Below are positions 34,841-43,063 of a stretch of 64,000 nt of DNA, piece after piece; within the stretch, counting starts at the first letter, position 1, and each line of letters opens with the position of its first letter. Where the stretch lies: contig NZ_SAUH01000001.1 in NCBI RefSeq assembly GCF_004193175.1, forward strand, positions 1,529,501 through 1,593,500. The letters run 5' to 3'. This DNA is from Streptomyces sp. RFCAC02 (lineage in GTDB: Bacteria; Actinomycetota; Actinomycetes; Streptomycetales; Streptomycetaceae). The notes under the pieces were generated by a model. The model was not told where the DNA came from and ran no database searches. It was given only the letters and a program-made list of their open reading frames with translations. A program made the translations under genes and the position numbers.

Positions 34841-35491
34841 TCAGGCGCGGCGCGCCGACAGCCAGGACGCCAGCGCCACGAGTGCCGCCAGCATGACGGC
34901 CGCCCCGCCCGTGAGCAGCAGCAGATCGACGGCGGGCGGGCGCGGCGGCGCTCCGGCGATCAGTCTGATCGTCTGATTCGCGGGCGTCACCGGCCGAGCG
35001 ACCAGCACGACGAGGCTCAGCAGCAGCGCGGTCGTGAAGGCGTAGCCCTGCCGCCGGATGACGGGCCGCGCACAGCACGCGCCGAGCCCGGCGGCCACGA
35101 AGGCGCACGTCAGGTGCGCGAGGAGGCCGCACGCCAGGTCGGCGGCCGGGGGCAGGTGCCGCTCGGCGAGGACCGGGGCGGCCAGCGACGCGGCGGTCAG
35201 CGCGAGGGCGCACACCAGCACGGCGCCCGTCCTGCCCGCCACGACCCGGTACCGGCCGCCCGCGTTCACCACGGTGACGGCTGTCTGGACGGGGTCCTCC
35301 GCGTTGTGGAGCGTCAAGGTCAGCCACACGGTGACCGGCACCAGCGCGGCGGCGGACATCCCGTAGCCGGCCAGCGCGTCGCCCCCGCCCGCGTGCAGGA
35401 CGGCGAGGCAGCCGAGGTACGCCACCAGCGGGGGGACGAACCGCTGGGAGCGGAGGTAGTCGGCGAGCGCGTACCGCGCGACCGCCGTCAC
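34841..35491 (-). CDS. ABC transporter permease-like membrane protein
   Basis: The GTG at 35491 overlaps the stop of the ATPase gene by four bases (GTGA), so both are coupled. The 216-residue protein has about six hydrophobic segments (VPPLVAYLGCLAVLHAG, ALVPVTVWLTLTL, GAVLVCALALTAASLAA, LLAHLTCAFVAAGLGAC, ALLLSLVVLVARPV, AAVMLAALVALASWL). No permease motif is recognisable, but the size, topology and coupling to an ABC ATPase mark it as the membrane half of an ABC-2-like exporter. It converges on the NmrA-like gene with four bases between the stops. Confidence 0.8.
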   Translation of the reverse strand: MTAVARYALADYLRSQRFVPPLVAYLGCLAVLHAGGGDALAGYGMSAAALVPVTVWLTLTLHNAEDPVQTAVTVVNAGGRYRVVAGRTGAVLVCALALTAASLAAPVLAERHLPPAADLACGLLAHLTCAFVAAGLGACCARPVIRRQGYAFTTALLLSLVVLVARPVTPANQTIRLIAGAPPRPPAVDLLLLTGGAAVMLAALVALASWLSARRA

Positions 35492-36333
35492 GCCCGGCCG
35501 CCGGGCACCGGGCGGACCTCGACGACGGTGAGGCCGCCGGCCAGCGCCTCGGCGAGGACGGCGTCGGAACGCCCCACGGCGACGTCGAGCCGCAGGCGCG
35601 TCCCGTCCCGCCGTACCGACAGCACGCCGGGGATGGCCGCCAGCGTCCGGGCGGCGCCGGCGGGATCGGCCGCCGCCGCGCCGAGCGTCACCGCGACACC
35701 CGCCGGTGGCCGTTCCCCCGGGGCTCGTACGGTGAGGCGCCCGCCGTCCAGCCGGTGCACGGCGTCGGCGGTCCCCTCGACCGTGCCGGGCCGGTGCTCG
35801 GTCAGCAGGACGACGACGCCGGCCGCGCGCCACTCGGCGAAGCAGTCGGCGAGGGTGCGGTGGGCGCGGGCGTCCAGGCCCGACCAGGGCTCGTCCAGGA
35901 TCAGCAGGCCCGGGTCGGACAGGAGGGCCTGTGCCAGGGCGATCTTCTGCGCGTTGCCCTTGGAGAGGGTGCCGATCGGCGCGTCGAGGTCGCCCTCGAC
36001 GGCGAGCCGGTCCAGCAGCTCACGGCCGCGGCGGGCGGCGGCCTCCGTCGACAGGCCCTGGACGCGGCCCATGTGCGCGAGGTACGGGCGGGCCGCGAGC
36101 CGCGTCGTCGCGGGGAGCCGCTCCGGCACGTAACCGACCCGGCGCGGACGGCCCGTGACACCGCCGGACACCGGCCGCAGCAGGCCCGCGGCCACCTTGA
36201 GGAGCGTCGACTTGCCCGAGCCGTTGCCGCCGACGACCGCGGTGACCGTGCCGGGGGCGAGGTCGAGCGTGACGCCGTCGAGCACCCGCGGCCCCCGCCG
36301 CCCGTAACGCACCGTCACCGCGTCCAGTCGCAT
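35488..36333 (-). CDS. ABC transporter ATP-binding protein
   Basis: The 281-residue ATPase has Walker A GGNGSGKSTLLKVAAGLL, a Q-loop, the signature LSKGNAQKIALAQAL (in place of LSGGQ), Walker B LLILDEPWSGLD and the switch VVLLTEHR with Glu in the D-loop region. The C-terminal 70 residues form a small extra domain (RTLAAIPGVLSVRRDGTRLRL), as in drug-export ATPases of the CcmA group. It is the first gene of a two-gene operon with the permease-like protein. The exported substrate is unknown. Confidence 0.93.
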   Translation of the reverse strand: MRLDAVTVRYGRRGPRVLDGVTLDLAPGTVTAVVGGNGSGKSTLLKVAAGLLRPVSGGVTGRPRRVGYVPERLPATTRLAARPYLAHMGRVQGLSTEAAARRGRELLDRLAVEGDLDAPIGTLSKGNAQKIALAQALLSDPGLLILDEPWSGLDARAHRTLADCFAEWRAAGVVVLLTEHRPGTVEGTADAVHRLDGGRLTVRAPGERPPAGVAVTLGAAAADPAGAARTLAAIPGVLSVRRDGTRLRLDVAVGRSDAVLAEALAGGLTVVEVRPVPGGRA

Positions 36334-36423
36334 CGACGCCCCTCGCTCACCCGGTCGTGGCAGTTCCCCGGCGTGATCCCATCGTTCGGGCGCGTCTCGC
36401 GCAAGTCGCCGGCCGTGGCCGGA

Positions 36424-36780
36424 TCACATGACGCACTCGTGGGTGGCGCCGTGGTCGAGCAGGTGGGTGTCGCGGACCCAGCCGTAGCCCCGGATGTACG
36501 ACCAGGAGCGGCCGGCGGCGTTCACGACGTAGCAGTTGACCGTGACGTCGTCGCCCTCGTAGTACGTGCCGACCTGCAGGCACTGGGCGGACGGCCCCTT
36601 GCGCACGGGGGTCTCGTCGACGGCCCGGTCGGTCCCGCTCCACGGGTTGAGGTTGGCGGGCGGCGCCTGGGTCGGGCAGGCGGCGGCCTGCGCGCCGGCC
36701 GGTACGGCGACGACGGCGCCCGCGGCGAGCGCGGCCACGGCGAGGCCGCGTGCCAGATGCCTGGTGACGGAAGAGATCAC
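36424..36780 (-). CDS. Small secreted SH3-like protein
   Basis: The GTG at 36780 has GGGGGA upstream and gives 118 residues. The N-terminus is a Sec signal peptide (MISSVTRHLARGLAVAALAAGAVVAVPAGAQA) cut after AQA. The mature part, about 85 residues, has four cysteines and aromatic residues in an order like bacterial SH3 domains: PVRKGPSAQCLQVGTYYEGD, VNCYVVNAAGRSWSYIRGYGWVRDTHL. It probably binds the cell wall or is an extracellular module. It is monocistronic. Confidence 0.8.
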   Translation of the reverse strand: MISSVTRHLARGLAVAALAAGAVVAVPAGAQAAACPTQAPPANLNPWSGTDRAVDETPVRKGPSAQCLQVGTYYEGDDVTVNCYVVNAAGRSWSYIRGYGWVRDTHLLDHGATHECVM

Positions 36781-37099
36781 TGGTTCCCCCTGTGCTCCGG
36801 GCGGGACGCACGCCCCGCCGCCTGGCTGTACTGGTGGGACTCGGCGCCCCGCCGGACGGTTGCCGCCCGGTTTCGGCCACTCCGTCCGGGCGCCGGCGGT
36901 GTTTCGCACTGTCTCCTCGGAGGGAAACAGCACCGGCCGCCGTACCCGCCCATTCCGTGCATAACTCCCCCGAAGGCGCCGCGCACCTCAAGTCCTGCTC
37001 AGCTTCCGCCCCTTCGCGTGGACGGCCCGCCCCGGGCCTCCTACCATCGCGGCATTCGGGGCCGCGTCGCGTGGCCGGGCCGGCAGCGGGAGTTGACGC
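36781..37099. other. 319-base divergent intergenic region
   Basis: Lies between the small secreted protein gene and the large WXG-like gene. TGTTTC near 36900 and GAAACA near 36925 form an imperfectly spaced inverted repeat. No RNA gene or further gene is seen; both promoters must be here. Confidence 0.4.
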
Positions 37100-38770
37100 A
37101 TGTCAGAGGTGACCTTCGGTCGCGAGGACATCGAGGCGAGGCTGGGGGCGGACGGCGGCACGTCGCCCTGGACGCTGATGGAGGACTTCTCGGACGAGAT
37201 CGACGCCGAGAGCATGGCCGAGACCGCCGCCGTCTACCGCAGGGCGGCCGGCGAGGCCGACACCATCGGCGACCTCGCGCGGACCGCGAGCCAGGTCGCC
37301 GAGGACTCCAGCGAGTGGAACGGCGCCGCGCTCGCGGACGGCGAGGGACGCGCCGGCGAGACCACCCGGGACCTCCAGGACGACGGCACCTACATGGGCG
37401 AGGTGTCCACCCTCCTGTCCCAGGCGATGGACATCGCCGTAGAGACGGACGACGCGATCCACGGCATGGTCGATTACGCCGAGGACGACGCCAACATGGA
37501 GTACGTCCTGAAGCGCGAGGTGGGGATCGCGGAGGGCGAGTGGGAGAACTGGCAGCAGTTCCTCTCCTACATCGACCCGTACGACCCCTCCAAGGGGCAC
37601 ATCGTCACCTACGACTACCAGCAGATCGGGGAGATCCTCGGCCTCGACCCGCAGCGGCCCGCGTACCTCGCCGAGGCCATCAAGAAGCACCACGTCAAGC
37701 AGGTCGCCGAGCACGCCACGGAGGTGGCGACGGCGATCACCGACACCATCGAGGGCTACCGCGCGGCCCTGACCCGGTACGGCGCCGACCTCGGCGACCT
37801 CGGCTACGACCTGACCGGTGGGCCGCTCCAGCTGTGGAGCAGCGAGGAGATGGCCCAGTGGGCCGTCGACCACATCAACGCGGCCGACCCGTCGGACGAC
37901 GCGGCGATGCGCCCGTACCTGGAGACGCTCCAGTCGCTCACCACCGCCGCGCAGAACGGCCGGAAGCTGACCGAGCAGGAACGCGACTATCTCGACTACT
38001 TCTTCAACAACCTGGACCAGGGCAGGCTGCGGGACTTCACCCTCGCGGCGGCCGGCCGCACGCCGGTCGATCCCGGCTCCTCGAACTGGGGTTCCATCAC
38101 CGGCACGGAGGACTCGACGGCGCAGATCCTCGCCGACGCCTTCACCGTGATGTACGACCCGGAGCGCGGCGGCTTCGACCCGGAGCAGCACGGCTTGCCG
38201 GCCGAGGTCAGCGGGATGCTGCACCCCCGGTACAACCAGTACGGCAACCGCGTGGACCCGGGCGCGGAGGACGCCGCCGACTACATCAGCGACTACGGGC
38301 AGACCGCGTCGTTCCTCGCGCTGGCGAGCGACCCGCCGGGCGATTCGATGGCCCGCCTCATGGCGGACTCCGCCCTGTACACGCAGAACCTCAGCTCCAC
38401 CCACCCCGAGTACCGCACCTCGCCGAACGGCGGCTCCGACATCCTCCTGGAGACGGCGGCCCGCAACAGCGACGCGGCCGCCGGGATGCTGGCGGACAAG
38501 GAGTTCACGAACGAGCTGTTCGACCAGCAGTGGGACGTCAGCAAGGGCGCGGCGGCCCTCGTCACGGCCGGCACGACCGTCCCGGCCGGCCAGTCGGAGG
38601 GCGCGTACACCGACGCGCTCGGGAACGTCCGCGACGTGGCCCTGAACGACTGGGCGGCCGTCCAGCACGGCAGGGGCGAGGTCGGCGCTGACCGGGAGCT
38701 GGACCACAGCGACCTGGAGAAGGCTGTCGGCGCGCTGCTGCCGGACTCGGAGGCTGCGCCGCCGTTCTGA
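37100..38770 (+). CDS. Large WXG100-like / DUF6571-type protein without toxin domain
   Basis: The ATG at 37100 has GGGAG upstream. The 556-residue protein has no signal peptide. Residues 37-110 form two predicted helices joined by a W-x-G turn (DSSEWNGAALAD, residues 73-75), the hallmark of ESX/type VII substrates. The rest is mainly helical and acidic, with the segments QQIGEILGLDPQRPAYL, FASNxx-like FFNNLDQGRLRDF, and the family-like LLETAARNSDAAAGML, which resembles the long linker region of actinomycete polymorphic-toxin scaffolds. The C-terminus ends in DSEAAPPF with no nuclease or other effector domain. No immunity gene follows; a TetR gene converges 15 bases away. Function is unknown. 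Confidence 0.7.
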   Translation: MSEVTFGREDIEARLGADGGTSPWTLMEDFSDEIDAESMAETAAVYRRAAGEADTIGDLARTASQVAEDSSEWNGAALADGEGRAGETTRDLQDDGTYMGEVSTLLSQAMDIAVETDDAIHGMVDYAEDDANMEYVLKREVGIAEGEWENWQQFLSYIDPYDPSKGHIVTYDYQQIGEILGLDPQRPAYLAEAIKKHHVKQVAEHATEVATAITDTIEGYRAALTRYGADLGDLGYDLTGGPLQLWSSEEMAQWAVDHINAADPSDDAAMRPYLETLQSLTTAAQNGRKLTEQERDYLDYFFNNLDQGRLRDFTLAAAGRTPVDPGSSNWGSITGTEDSTAQILADAFTVMYDPERGGFDPEQHGLPAEVSGMLHPRYNQYGNRVDPGAEDAADYISDYGQTASFLALASDPPGDSMARLMADSALYTQNLSSTHPEYRTSPNGGSDILLETAARNSDAAAGMLADKEFTNELFDQQWDVSKGAAALVTAGTTVPAGQSEGAYTDALGNVRDVALNDWAAVQHGRGEVGADRELDHSDLEKAVGALLPDSEAAPPF

Positions 38771-38785
38771 TCCGGGTGATCCCGC

Positions 38786-39388
38786 TCAGCGCGGGCCCGC
38801 ACCCCGGAGGAACTGCCCGATCGCGGTCTCCACGAGCCCGTCGAGCAGTTCAGGCCCGACGAAGTCGCCGTTGATCAGCGCGACGATCCCCTGCATGGTC
38901 GCGAACAGGACGATCCCGACCCGGTCGGGATCGCCCTCCTCCAGCACGCCCTGTTCCTGCCCCTGGACGATCAGTTCGCGCATCAGCCCGAACGGCGCGG
39001 CGGCCGCCTCGACGACGCGGGTCGCGCCCGGCCGGTGCTTGCCGGCGTACATCAGCTCCAGGAGCGCCGCGTTCTGTGTGGCGAAGCGGGCGTAGGCCGT
39101 CGCCGTGGCCCGCAGGCGTGCGGGGAAGTCCTCGTCCGCGCCGGCCAGGGCGGCGCGCAGCACGGTGTCGAGACGGACGAACCCGTTCTCGGCGAGCGCG
39201 TCGAGCAGGGCCTGCCGGTCCTGGAAGTGCCGGCGCGGCGCGGCGTGGCTGACGCCGGTCTCCCGCGCGAGGTCGCGCAGCGACAGCTTGTCCGCGCCGG
39301 CTTCCCGCAGCCGGCGCTCGGCGGCGTCGAGCAGTGCCGTACGGAGGCGTCCGTGGTGGTAGGGCTGCTCGCCCGGGGTGTCCGGCAC
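38786..39388 (-). CDS. TetR-family transcriptional regulator
   Basis: The GTG at 39388 gives 200 residues starting MPDTPGEQPYHHGRLR. The HTH is canonical: LLDAAERRLREAGADKLSLRDLARETGVSHAAPRRHFQDRQALLDAL. The C-terminal ligand domain ends VGIVLFATMQGIVALINGDF (TetR_C_13-like WHG group). It is divergent from the SDR gene at 39455 with 66 bases between them, the usual layout for an autoregulated TetR and its target reductase. Confidence 0.92.
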   Translation of the reverse strand: MPDTPGEQPYHHGRLRTALLDAAERRLREAGADKLSLRDLARETGVSHAAPRRHFQDRQALLDALAENGFVRLDTVLRAALAGADEDFPARLRATATAYARFATQNAALLELMYAGKHRPGATRVVEAAAAPFGLMRELIVQGQEQGVLEEGDPDRVGIVLFATMQGIVALINGDFVGPELLDGLVETAIGQFLRGAGPR

Positions 39389-39418
39389 GGGTCCCAGACT
39401 AGCCCGCGAATGTTGCCG

Positions 39419-39447
39419 TTGACAACTTGGTAGCCACTGCCTACTTT
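39419..39447 (+). promoter_or_regulatory. Consensus promoter for the SDR gene, probable leaderless transcript
   Basis: TTGACA at 39419-39424 and TACTTT at 39442-39447 are 17 bases apart, near-consensus for a housekeeping sigma. The predicted transcript start falls about 7 bases on, at or within one or two bases of the SDR ATG (39455), and there is no ribosome binding site, so the message is probably leaderless. TAGCC occurs twice around the -10, a possible TetR contact. Confidence 0.65.
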
Positions 39448-39454
39448 GTAGCCC

Positions 39455-40351
39455 ATGACAACATTCAGCGCCTCGGACATCCCCGCCATGACGGGCCGCA
39501 CCGTCGTCGTCACCGGCGCGAACAGCGGGATCGGCCGGATCGCCGCCCGCGAACTCGCCGCGCGGGGCGCCCGCGTCGTCCTGGCCGTGCGCTCCCCCGA
39601 GAAGGGCCGGGCGGCCGCCGCCTCGATGACGGGCGACGTCGAGGTGCGCCGCCTCGACCTCGCCGACCTGGCCTCGGTCCGCGCGTTCGCCGAGGACTTC
39701 ACCGACCCCTTCGACATCCTGATCAACAACGCGGGCATCATGACCCCGCCGCTGTTCCGCACGGCCGACGGCTTCGAGTCGCAGTTCGGCACCAACCACC
39801 TGGGGCACTTCGCCCTCACGAACCTGCTGCTCCCCCGCGTACGGCAGCGGGTCGTCACCCTCTCGTCCACCGGTCACCGCACGGGCGCGATCGACTTCGA
39901 CGACCTCAACTGGGAGCGCAAGCGGTACCGGGCGATGCCCGCGTACGCGCAGTCCAAGCTCGCCAACCTGCTGTTCACCTCGGAACTTCAGCGCCGCCTC
40001 ACCGAGGCCGGCTCCCCCGTCATCGCGACGGCCGCGCACCCGGGCCTCGCGGCAACGAACCTGCTGAAGACCGACAAGCGCCGCCCGGTGCGCGACTTCG
40101 CCCGCAGGACGGCGGCCGGCCTCCTCGCGCAGAGCGACGAAGCAGGCGCCCTGCCGACGCTGTACGCGGCCGTGGCGGACATCCCGGGCGACAGCTACGT
40201 CGGCCCGGACGGCTTCCTGGAGGGCCGCGGCGCACCGGAGCTGGTCGGCCGCTCGGCACGGGCGAAGGACACCGGGGTGGCACGCCGCCTGTGGGACGTG
40301 TCCGAGGAACTGACGGGCGTCACCTTTCCCCACACCCTGCGGACCGCCTGA
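39455..40351 (+). CDS. Short-chain dehydrogenase/reductase
   Basis: The 298-residue protein is a classical-type SDR of the retinol-dehydrogenase/protochlorophyllide-reductase group: cofactor site [30 protein letters not shown], the catalytic serine strand [10 protein letters not shown], and [11 protein letters not shown] with the Y-x3-K pair. It should be NADP-dependent. The C-terminal part has the substrate-loop and [11 protein letters not shown]. TetR-divergent SDRs of this kind often detoxify an aldehyde or ketone sensed by the regulator. It is followed by the second repeat element, which starts 6 bases after the stop. Confidence 0.92.
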   Translation: MTTFSASDIPAMTGRTVVVTGANSGIGRIAARELAARGARVVLAVRSPEKGRAAAASMTGDVEVRRLDLADLASVRAFAEDFTDPFDILINNAGIMTPPLFRTADGFESQFGTNHLGHFALTNLLLPRVRQRVVTLSSTGHRTGAIDFDDLNWERKRYRAMPAYAQSKLANLLFTSELQRRLTEAGSPVIATAAHPGLAATNLLKTDKRRPVRDFARRTAAGLLAQSDEAGALPTLYAAVADIPGDSYVGPDGFLEGRGAPELVGRSARAKDTGVARRLWDVSEELTGVTFPHTLRTA

Positions 40352-40357
40352 CCTTCC

Positions 40358-40526
40358 CTAGTGCCGCGTCAGGCAAGGTTCGCCCCGTCGCGTCGCCCGG
40401 CACGGCACCTCGCTGCGTTGCCGAATCGCGCGAATACGACGGGTATGAGCTGCGATCCGGCGCCTTGCGATGCACCGCACCGGACGCCGCTCCTTGACGG
40501 GCAAACCTTGCCTGACGCGGCACTAG
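40358..40526. mobile_element. 169 bp CTAG-flanked inverted-repeat element, copy 2 (MITE-like)
   Basis: CTAG at 40358-40361 and 40523-40526 flank ends that are inverted repeats: TGCCGCGTCAGGCAAGGTT inward from both sides (21 of the first 22 bases match). These ends share no clear identity with those of copy 1, yet the core at 40402-40478 is almost identical on the opposite strand to 9610-9687. No coding potential is seen. It lies between convergent genes and could also serve as a bidirectional terminator. The right CTAG contains the TAG stop of the histidine kinase gene. Confidence 0.7.
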
Positions 40527-41674
40527 GAACACGGCAGTTCGACGGTGACGACGGTCGGCCCGCCCGGCGGGCTGCTGATCTCCATGGTTCCGTCCAGGGC
40601 GGCGGCCCGGCGGCGCATGCCGTCAAGACCCGACCCGCGGGCGGCGTCCGCCCCGCCGGCCCCGTCGTCCGTGACCCGCACGCGGAGCAGCGCGCCGTCA
40701 CGGCTGACGCCGACCGACGCCCGGGTGGCGCCGCTGTGCCGGGCGATGTTCGCGAGCGCCTCGGTGACGGTGAACCAGGCGACTGCCTCGACCGCCGCCG
40801 GGACCTCGCCGAGCGGCCCGACGTCGATGCGGGTCGGCACCCCGGCCCTGGTGGAGAGGGTGCCGAGCGCGCCGGCGAGACCCTGATCGGCCAGGACCGG
40901 CGGATAGACGGCCCGGATGACGGAGCGCAGCTCGGTCATCGCGTCCTCGGTCTCGGCGTGGGCCTGCCGCACCAGGACGGCGGCCCTGCCGGGGTCATCG
41001 GCGAAGCTCTCCCCCGCCACGGCGAGCCGCATCGCGATGGCCACGAGACGGGCCTGGGTGCCGTCGTGGAGGTCGCGTTCGATGCGGCGGAGTTCCGCGC
41101 CGTGCGCCTGCAGGACGTCCGCGCGGGTCCGTGAGAGTTCGGTGACACGTCCGGCCAGCCGCTCCGTGGGCGACGGCGCCAGGACGGCGAGGCAGCACCG
41201 GGCGTGCGCGCGGGCGAGCGGCGGGAGGGTGACGGCGGCGAGCGCGGCCAGGACCAGGAGGTTCACCAGGCCGAGCGGCAGGGCGGTGCCCCAGCCGGTG
41301 ATGGGATCGCTCATCACCGGCAGCCATGGCGCCGTGGGGAACGCCCACCACAGCGACGCGATGACGGGTGTCGCGGCCAGGGCTCCCAGGCACAGCAGGG
41401 CGAACGCGCCCGCCGGCAGACCGGTGGCCACCTGCGTCGCCAGCCATGCGAGGTCGCGGCGTACGGCGGACGGGCGCGGGCCGGCCGGCCGTCCCAGCAG
41501 CGCCGCCGCGCGCAGACGGTGCCGTTCCGCCCGGCGCCGTGCCAGCGACGGGACCCACAGCAGGGGGACGGCGACGAGCGTCACTGCCGCGCTCACCAGC
41601 GCGCCCAGCAGGTAACGCCCGCCGCCCCACACCCTGTTCCACCACGCGCGGGCCACGCCGACCGTACCGAGCAT
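40523..41674 (-). CDS. Sensor histidine kinase, HisKA_3 type (orphan)
   Basis: The 383-residue protein has four or five N-terminal membrane helices (LLGALVSAAVTLVAVPLLW, VIASLWWAF, LPLGLVNLLVLAALAAVTL) and a HisKA_3 dimerisation domain with the phosphorylated histidine in ELRRIERDLHDGTQARLVAIAM. The ATPase has the N box ALANIARHSGATRASV, VTDDGAGG and GSGLDGMRRRAAALDGTMEI. Kinases of this kind almost always sit next to a NarL-type response regulator, but none is here: the gene ends at the repeat element and the next gene is an SDR on the opposite strand. Its TAG stop is part of the element's CTAG. Confidence 0.9.
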   Translation of the reverse strand: MLGTVGVARAWWNRVWGGGRYLLGALVSAAVTLVAVPLLWVPSLARRRAERHRLRAAALLGRPAGPRPSAVRRDLAWLATQVATGLPAGAFALLCLGALAATPVIASLWWAFPTAPWLPVMSDPITGWGTALPLGLVNLLVLAALAAVTLPPLARAHARCCLAVLAPSPTERLAGRVTELSRTRADVLQAHGAELRRIERDLHDGTQARLVAIAMRLAVAGESFADDPGRAAVLVRQAHAETEDAMTELRSVIRAVYPPVLADQGLAGALGTLSTRAGVPTRIDVGPLGEVPAAVEAVAWFTVTEALANIARHSGATRASVGVSRDGALLRVRVTDDGAGGADAARGSGLDGMRRRAAALDGTMEISSPPGGPTVVTVELPCS

Positions 41675-41819
41675 GTGTTCCGCTTCCCTCTGCCGTCCCG
41701 AGGACTCCCGCGGATCACCCTAGGCAAGGGGTGCGCCGACAGCGCTACAGGTGGCTGTACTTATCCCACGGGTGCCCGCGGTAGCGACGTGCGGCACCCT
41801 GCCTTCCTAGTGTCGGCGC

Positions 41820-43046
41820 ATGCGATCAACGAACCAGCCGCTCCGGCGGAGCATCAAGTCCGGCGGACGGTGGACGGCCGCCGCCGCGACCGTACTCGTC
41901 ACCGTCGGAGCGGTCCTCGCCGTCCAATTCCCCGCCGTCGCCGAGGGGACGGCCACCCGTGGATACGGGCGGGAGGACCTGCGCCGGGACGCGGACGCCA
42001 TCCGGGCTCTCGGGGTCACCGGCGTCCAGGCGCGCGTGACCACGGGATCGGGCCGCGACCTCGTCGCGACCAGCGGTGTCGCCGAGGTGGGCACGGACCG
42101 TCCGGTGCCCCGCGACGGCTACTTCCGGATGGCCAGCACCGGGAAGACGCTGGTGGCCACCGTGGTCCTGCAACTGGTCGACGAAGGCAGGCTGTCTTTG
42201 GACGACACGGTGGACCGATGGCTGCCGGGCCTCGTGGACGGCAACGGCAACGACGGCAGCCTGATCACCGTCCGGAACCTTCTCCAGCACACCAGCGGCA
42301 TCCACGACGACCTCCCCGGCTTCGCCACCCCCGAGGAGTACTACGAGCACCGGTACGACACCTACACGCCCGAGGAGATCGTCGCGCGGGCGATGGCGCA
42401 CAGCCCGGACTTCGATCCCGGCGAGGGATGGGGCTACTCCAACACGGGATACGTCCTGCTCGACCTGATCATCGAGGAGGTCACGGGCCGTCCCTGGCAC
42501 CGGGAGGTCGCCGACCGGGTCCTCGAACCGTCCGGCATGCACCACACCTACCTGCCGGGCGACACAGCCACGCTCCGCCGTCCGCACGCCCACAGCTACG
42601 AGGTCTTCCCCTCCGGCGAACGGGTCGACTTCACCGAGGTGATCGTCCCCGACCCCGGCGGCTACGTCTCCACCACCGCCGACGTCAACCGTTTCCTCCG
42701 CGCCCTCCTCGGCGGCGACCTGCTGCCGCCGGCGCGGCTGGCCGAGATGCGGGACACCGTCCCGGTCGGCGAGGAGATGGAGACGTTCTGGCCGGACGGG
42801 CGCTACGGACTCGGCCTGGTCGAGCGGCCCCTGACCTGCGGCGGCACCTACTGGAGCCACGAAGGGGGCGAGAGCGGCTACATCGGTCTGAACGGCGTCA
42901 CGGCCGACGGCGGTCGCGCCGTCACCGTCTCCATGTCCACGGCGCTCGCCGGCTCCGCCGACAGCATGCTCCGGCAGGAGCAGGCCGCGAGCGACCTCGT
43001 CGATCACGCGCTGTGCGACACGCCGGGGGACGACGAGGCGGCGTGA
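41820..43046 (+). CDS. Secreted serine hydrolase, class C beta-lactamase/DD-peptidase fold
   Basis: The 408-residue protein has an N-terminal signal peptide (RWTAAAATVLVTVGAVLAVQFPAVAEG), so it is exported. The serine-hydrolase motifs are: FRMASTGKTLVATVVLQLV with the nucleophile in S-T-G-K (SxxK), WGYSNTGYVLLDLIIEEVTG with Y-S-N (YxN), and SHEGGESGYIGL near the C-terminus in place of HxG/KTG. That is the D-alanyl-D-alanine carboxypeptidase / esterase group (Beta-lactamase family, PF00144). It may trim peptidoglycan or hydrolyse esters. It is divergent from the histidine kinase gene, 145 bases away. Confidence 0.9.
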   Translation: MRSTNQPLRRSIKSGGRWTAAAATVLVTVGAVLAVQFPAVAEGTATRGYGREDLRRDADAIRALGVTGVQARVTTGSGRDLVATSGVAEVGTDRPVPRDGYFRMASTGKTLVATVVLQLVDEGRLSLDDTVDRWLPGLVDGNGNDGSLITVRNLLQHTSGIHDDLPGFATPEEYYEHRYDTYTPEEIVARAMAHSPDFDPGEGWGYSNTGYVLLDLIIEEVTGRPWHREVADRVLEPSGMHHTYLPGDTATLRRPHAHSYEVFPSGERVDFTEVIVPDPGGYVSTTADVNRFLRALLGGDLLPPARLAEMRDTVPVGEEMETFWPDGRYGLGLVERPLTCGGTYWSHEGGESGYIGLNGVTADGGRAVTVSMSTALAGSADSMLRQEQAASDLVDHALCDTPGDDEAA

Positions 43047-43063
43047 CGACCCGGGGTCCGCCG

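Noticed and set aside
36334..38707. Long open frame 35755-38691 plus and 37103-38707 minus
   Set aside because: Both run across the real genes at 35488-36333, 36424-36780 and 37100-38770 in wrong frames and have no family features.
40358..40526. Element copy 2 as only a bidirectional terminator
   Set aside because: A terminator would not need a 77 bp core shared with a distant copy nor CTAG at both edges; a secondary terminator effect remains possible.
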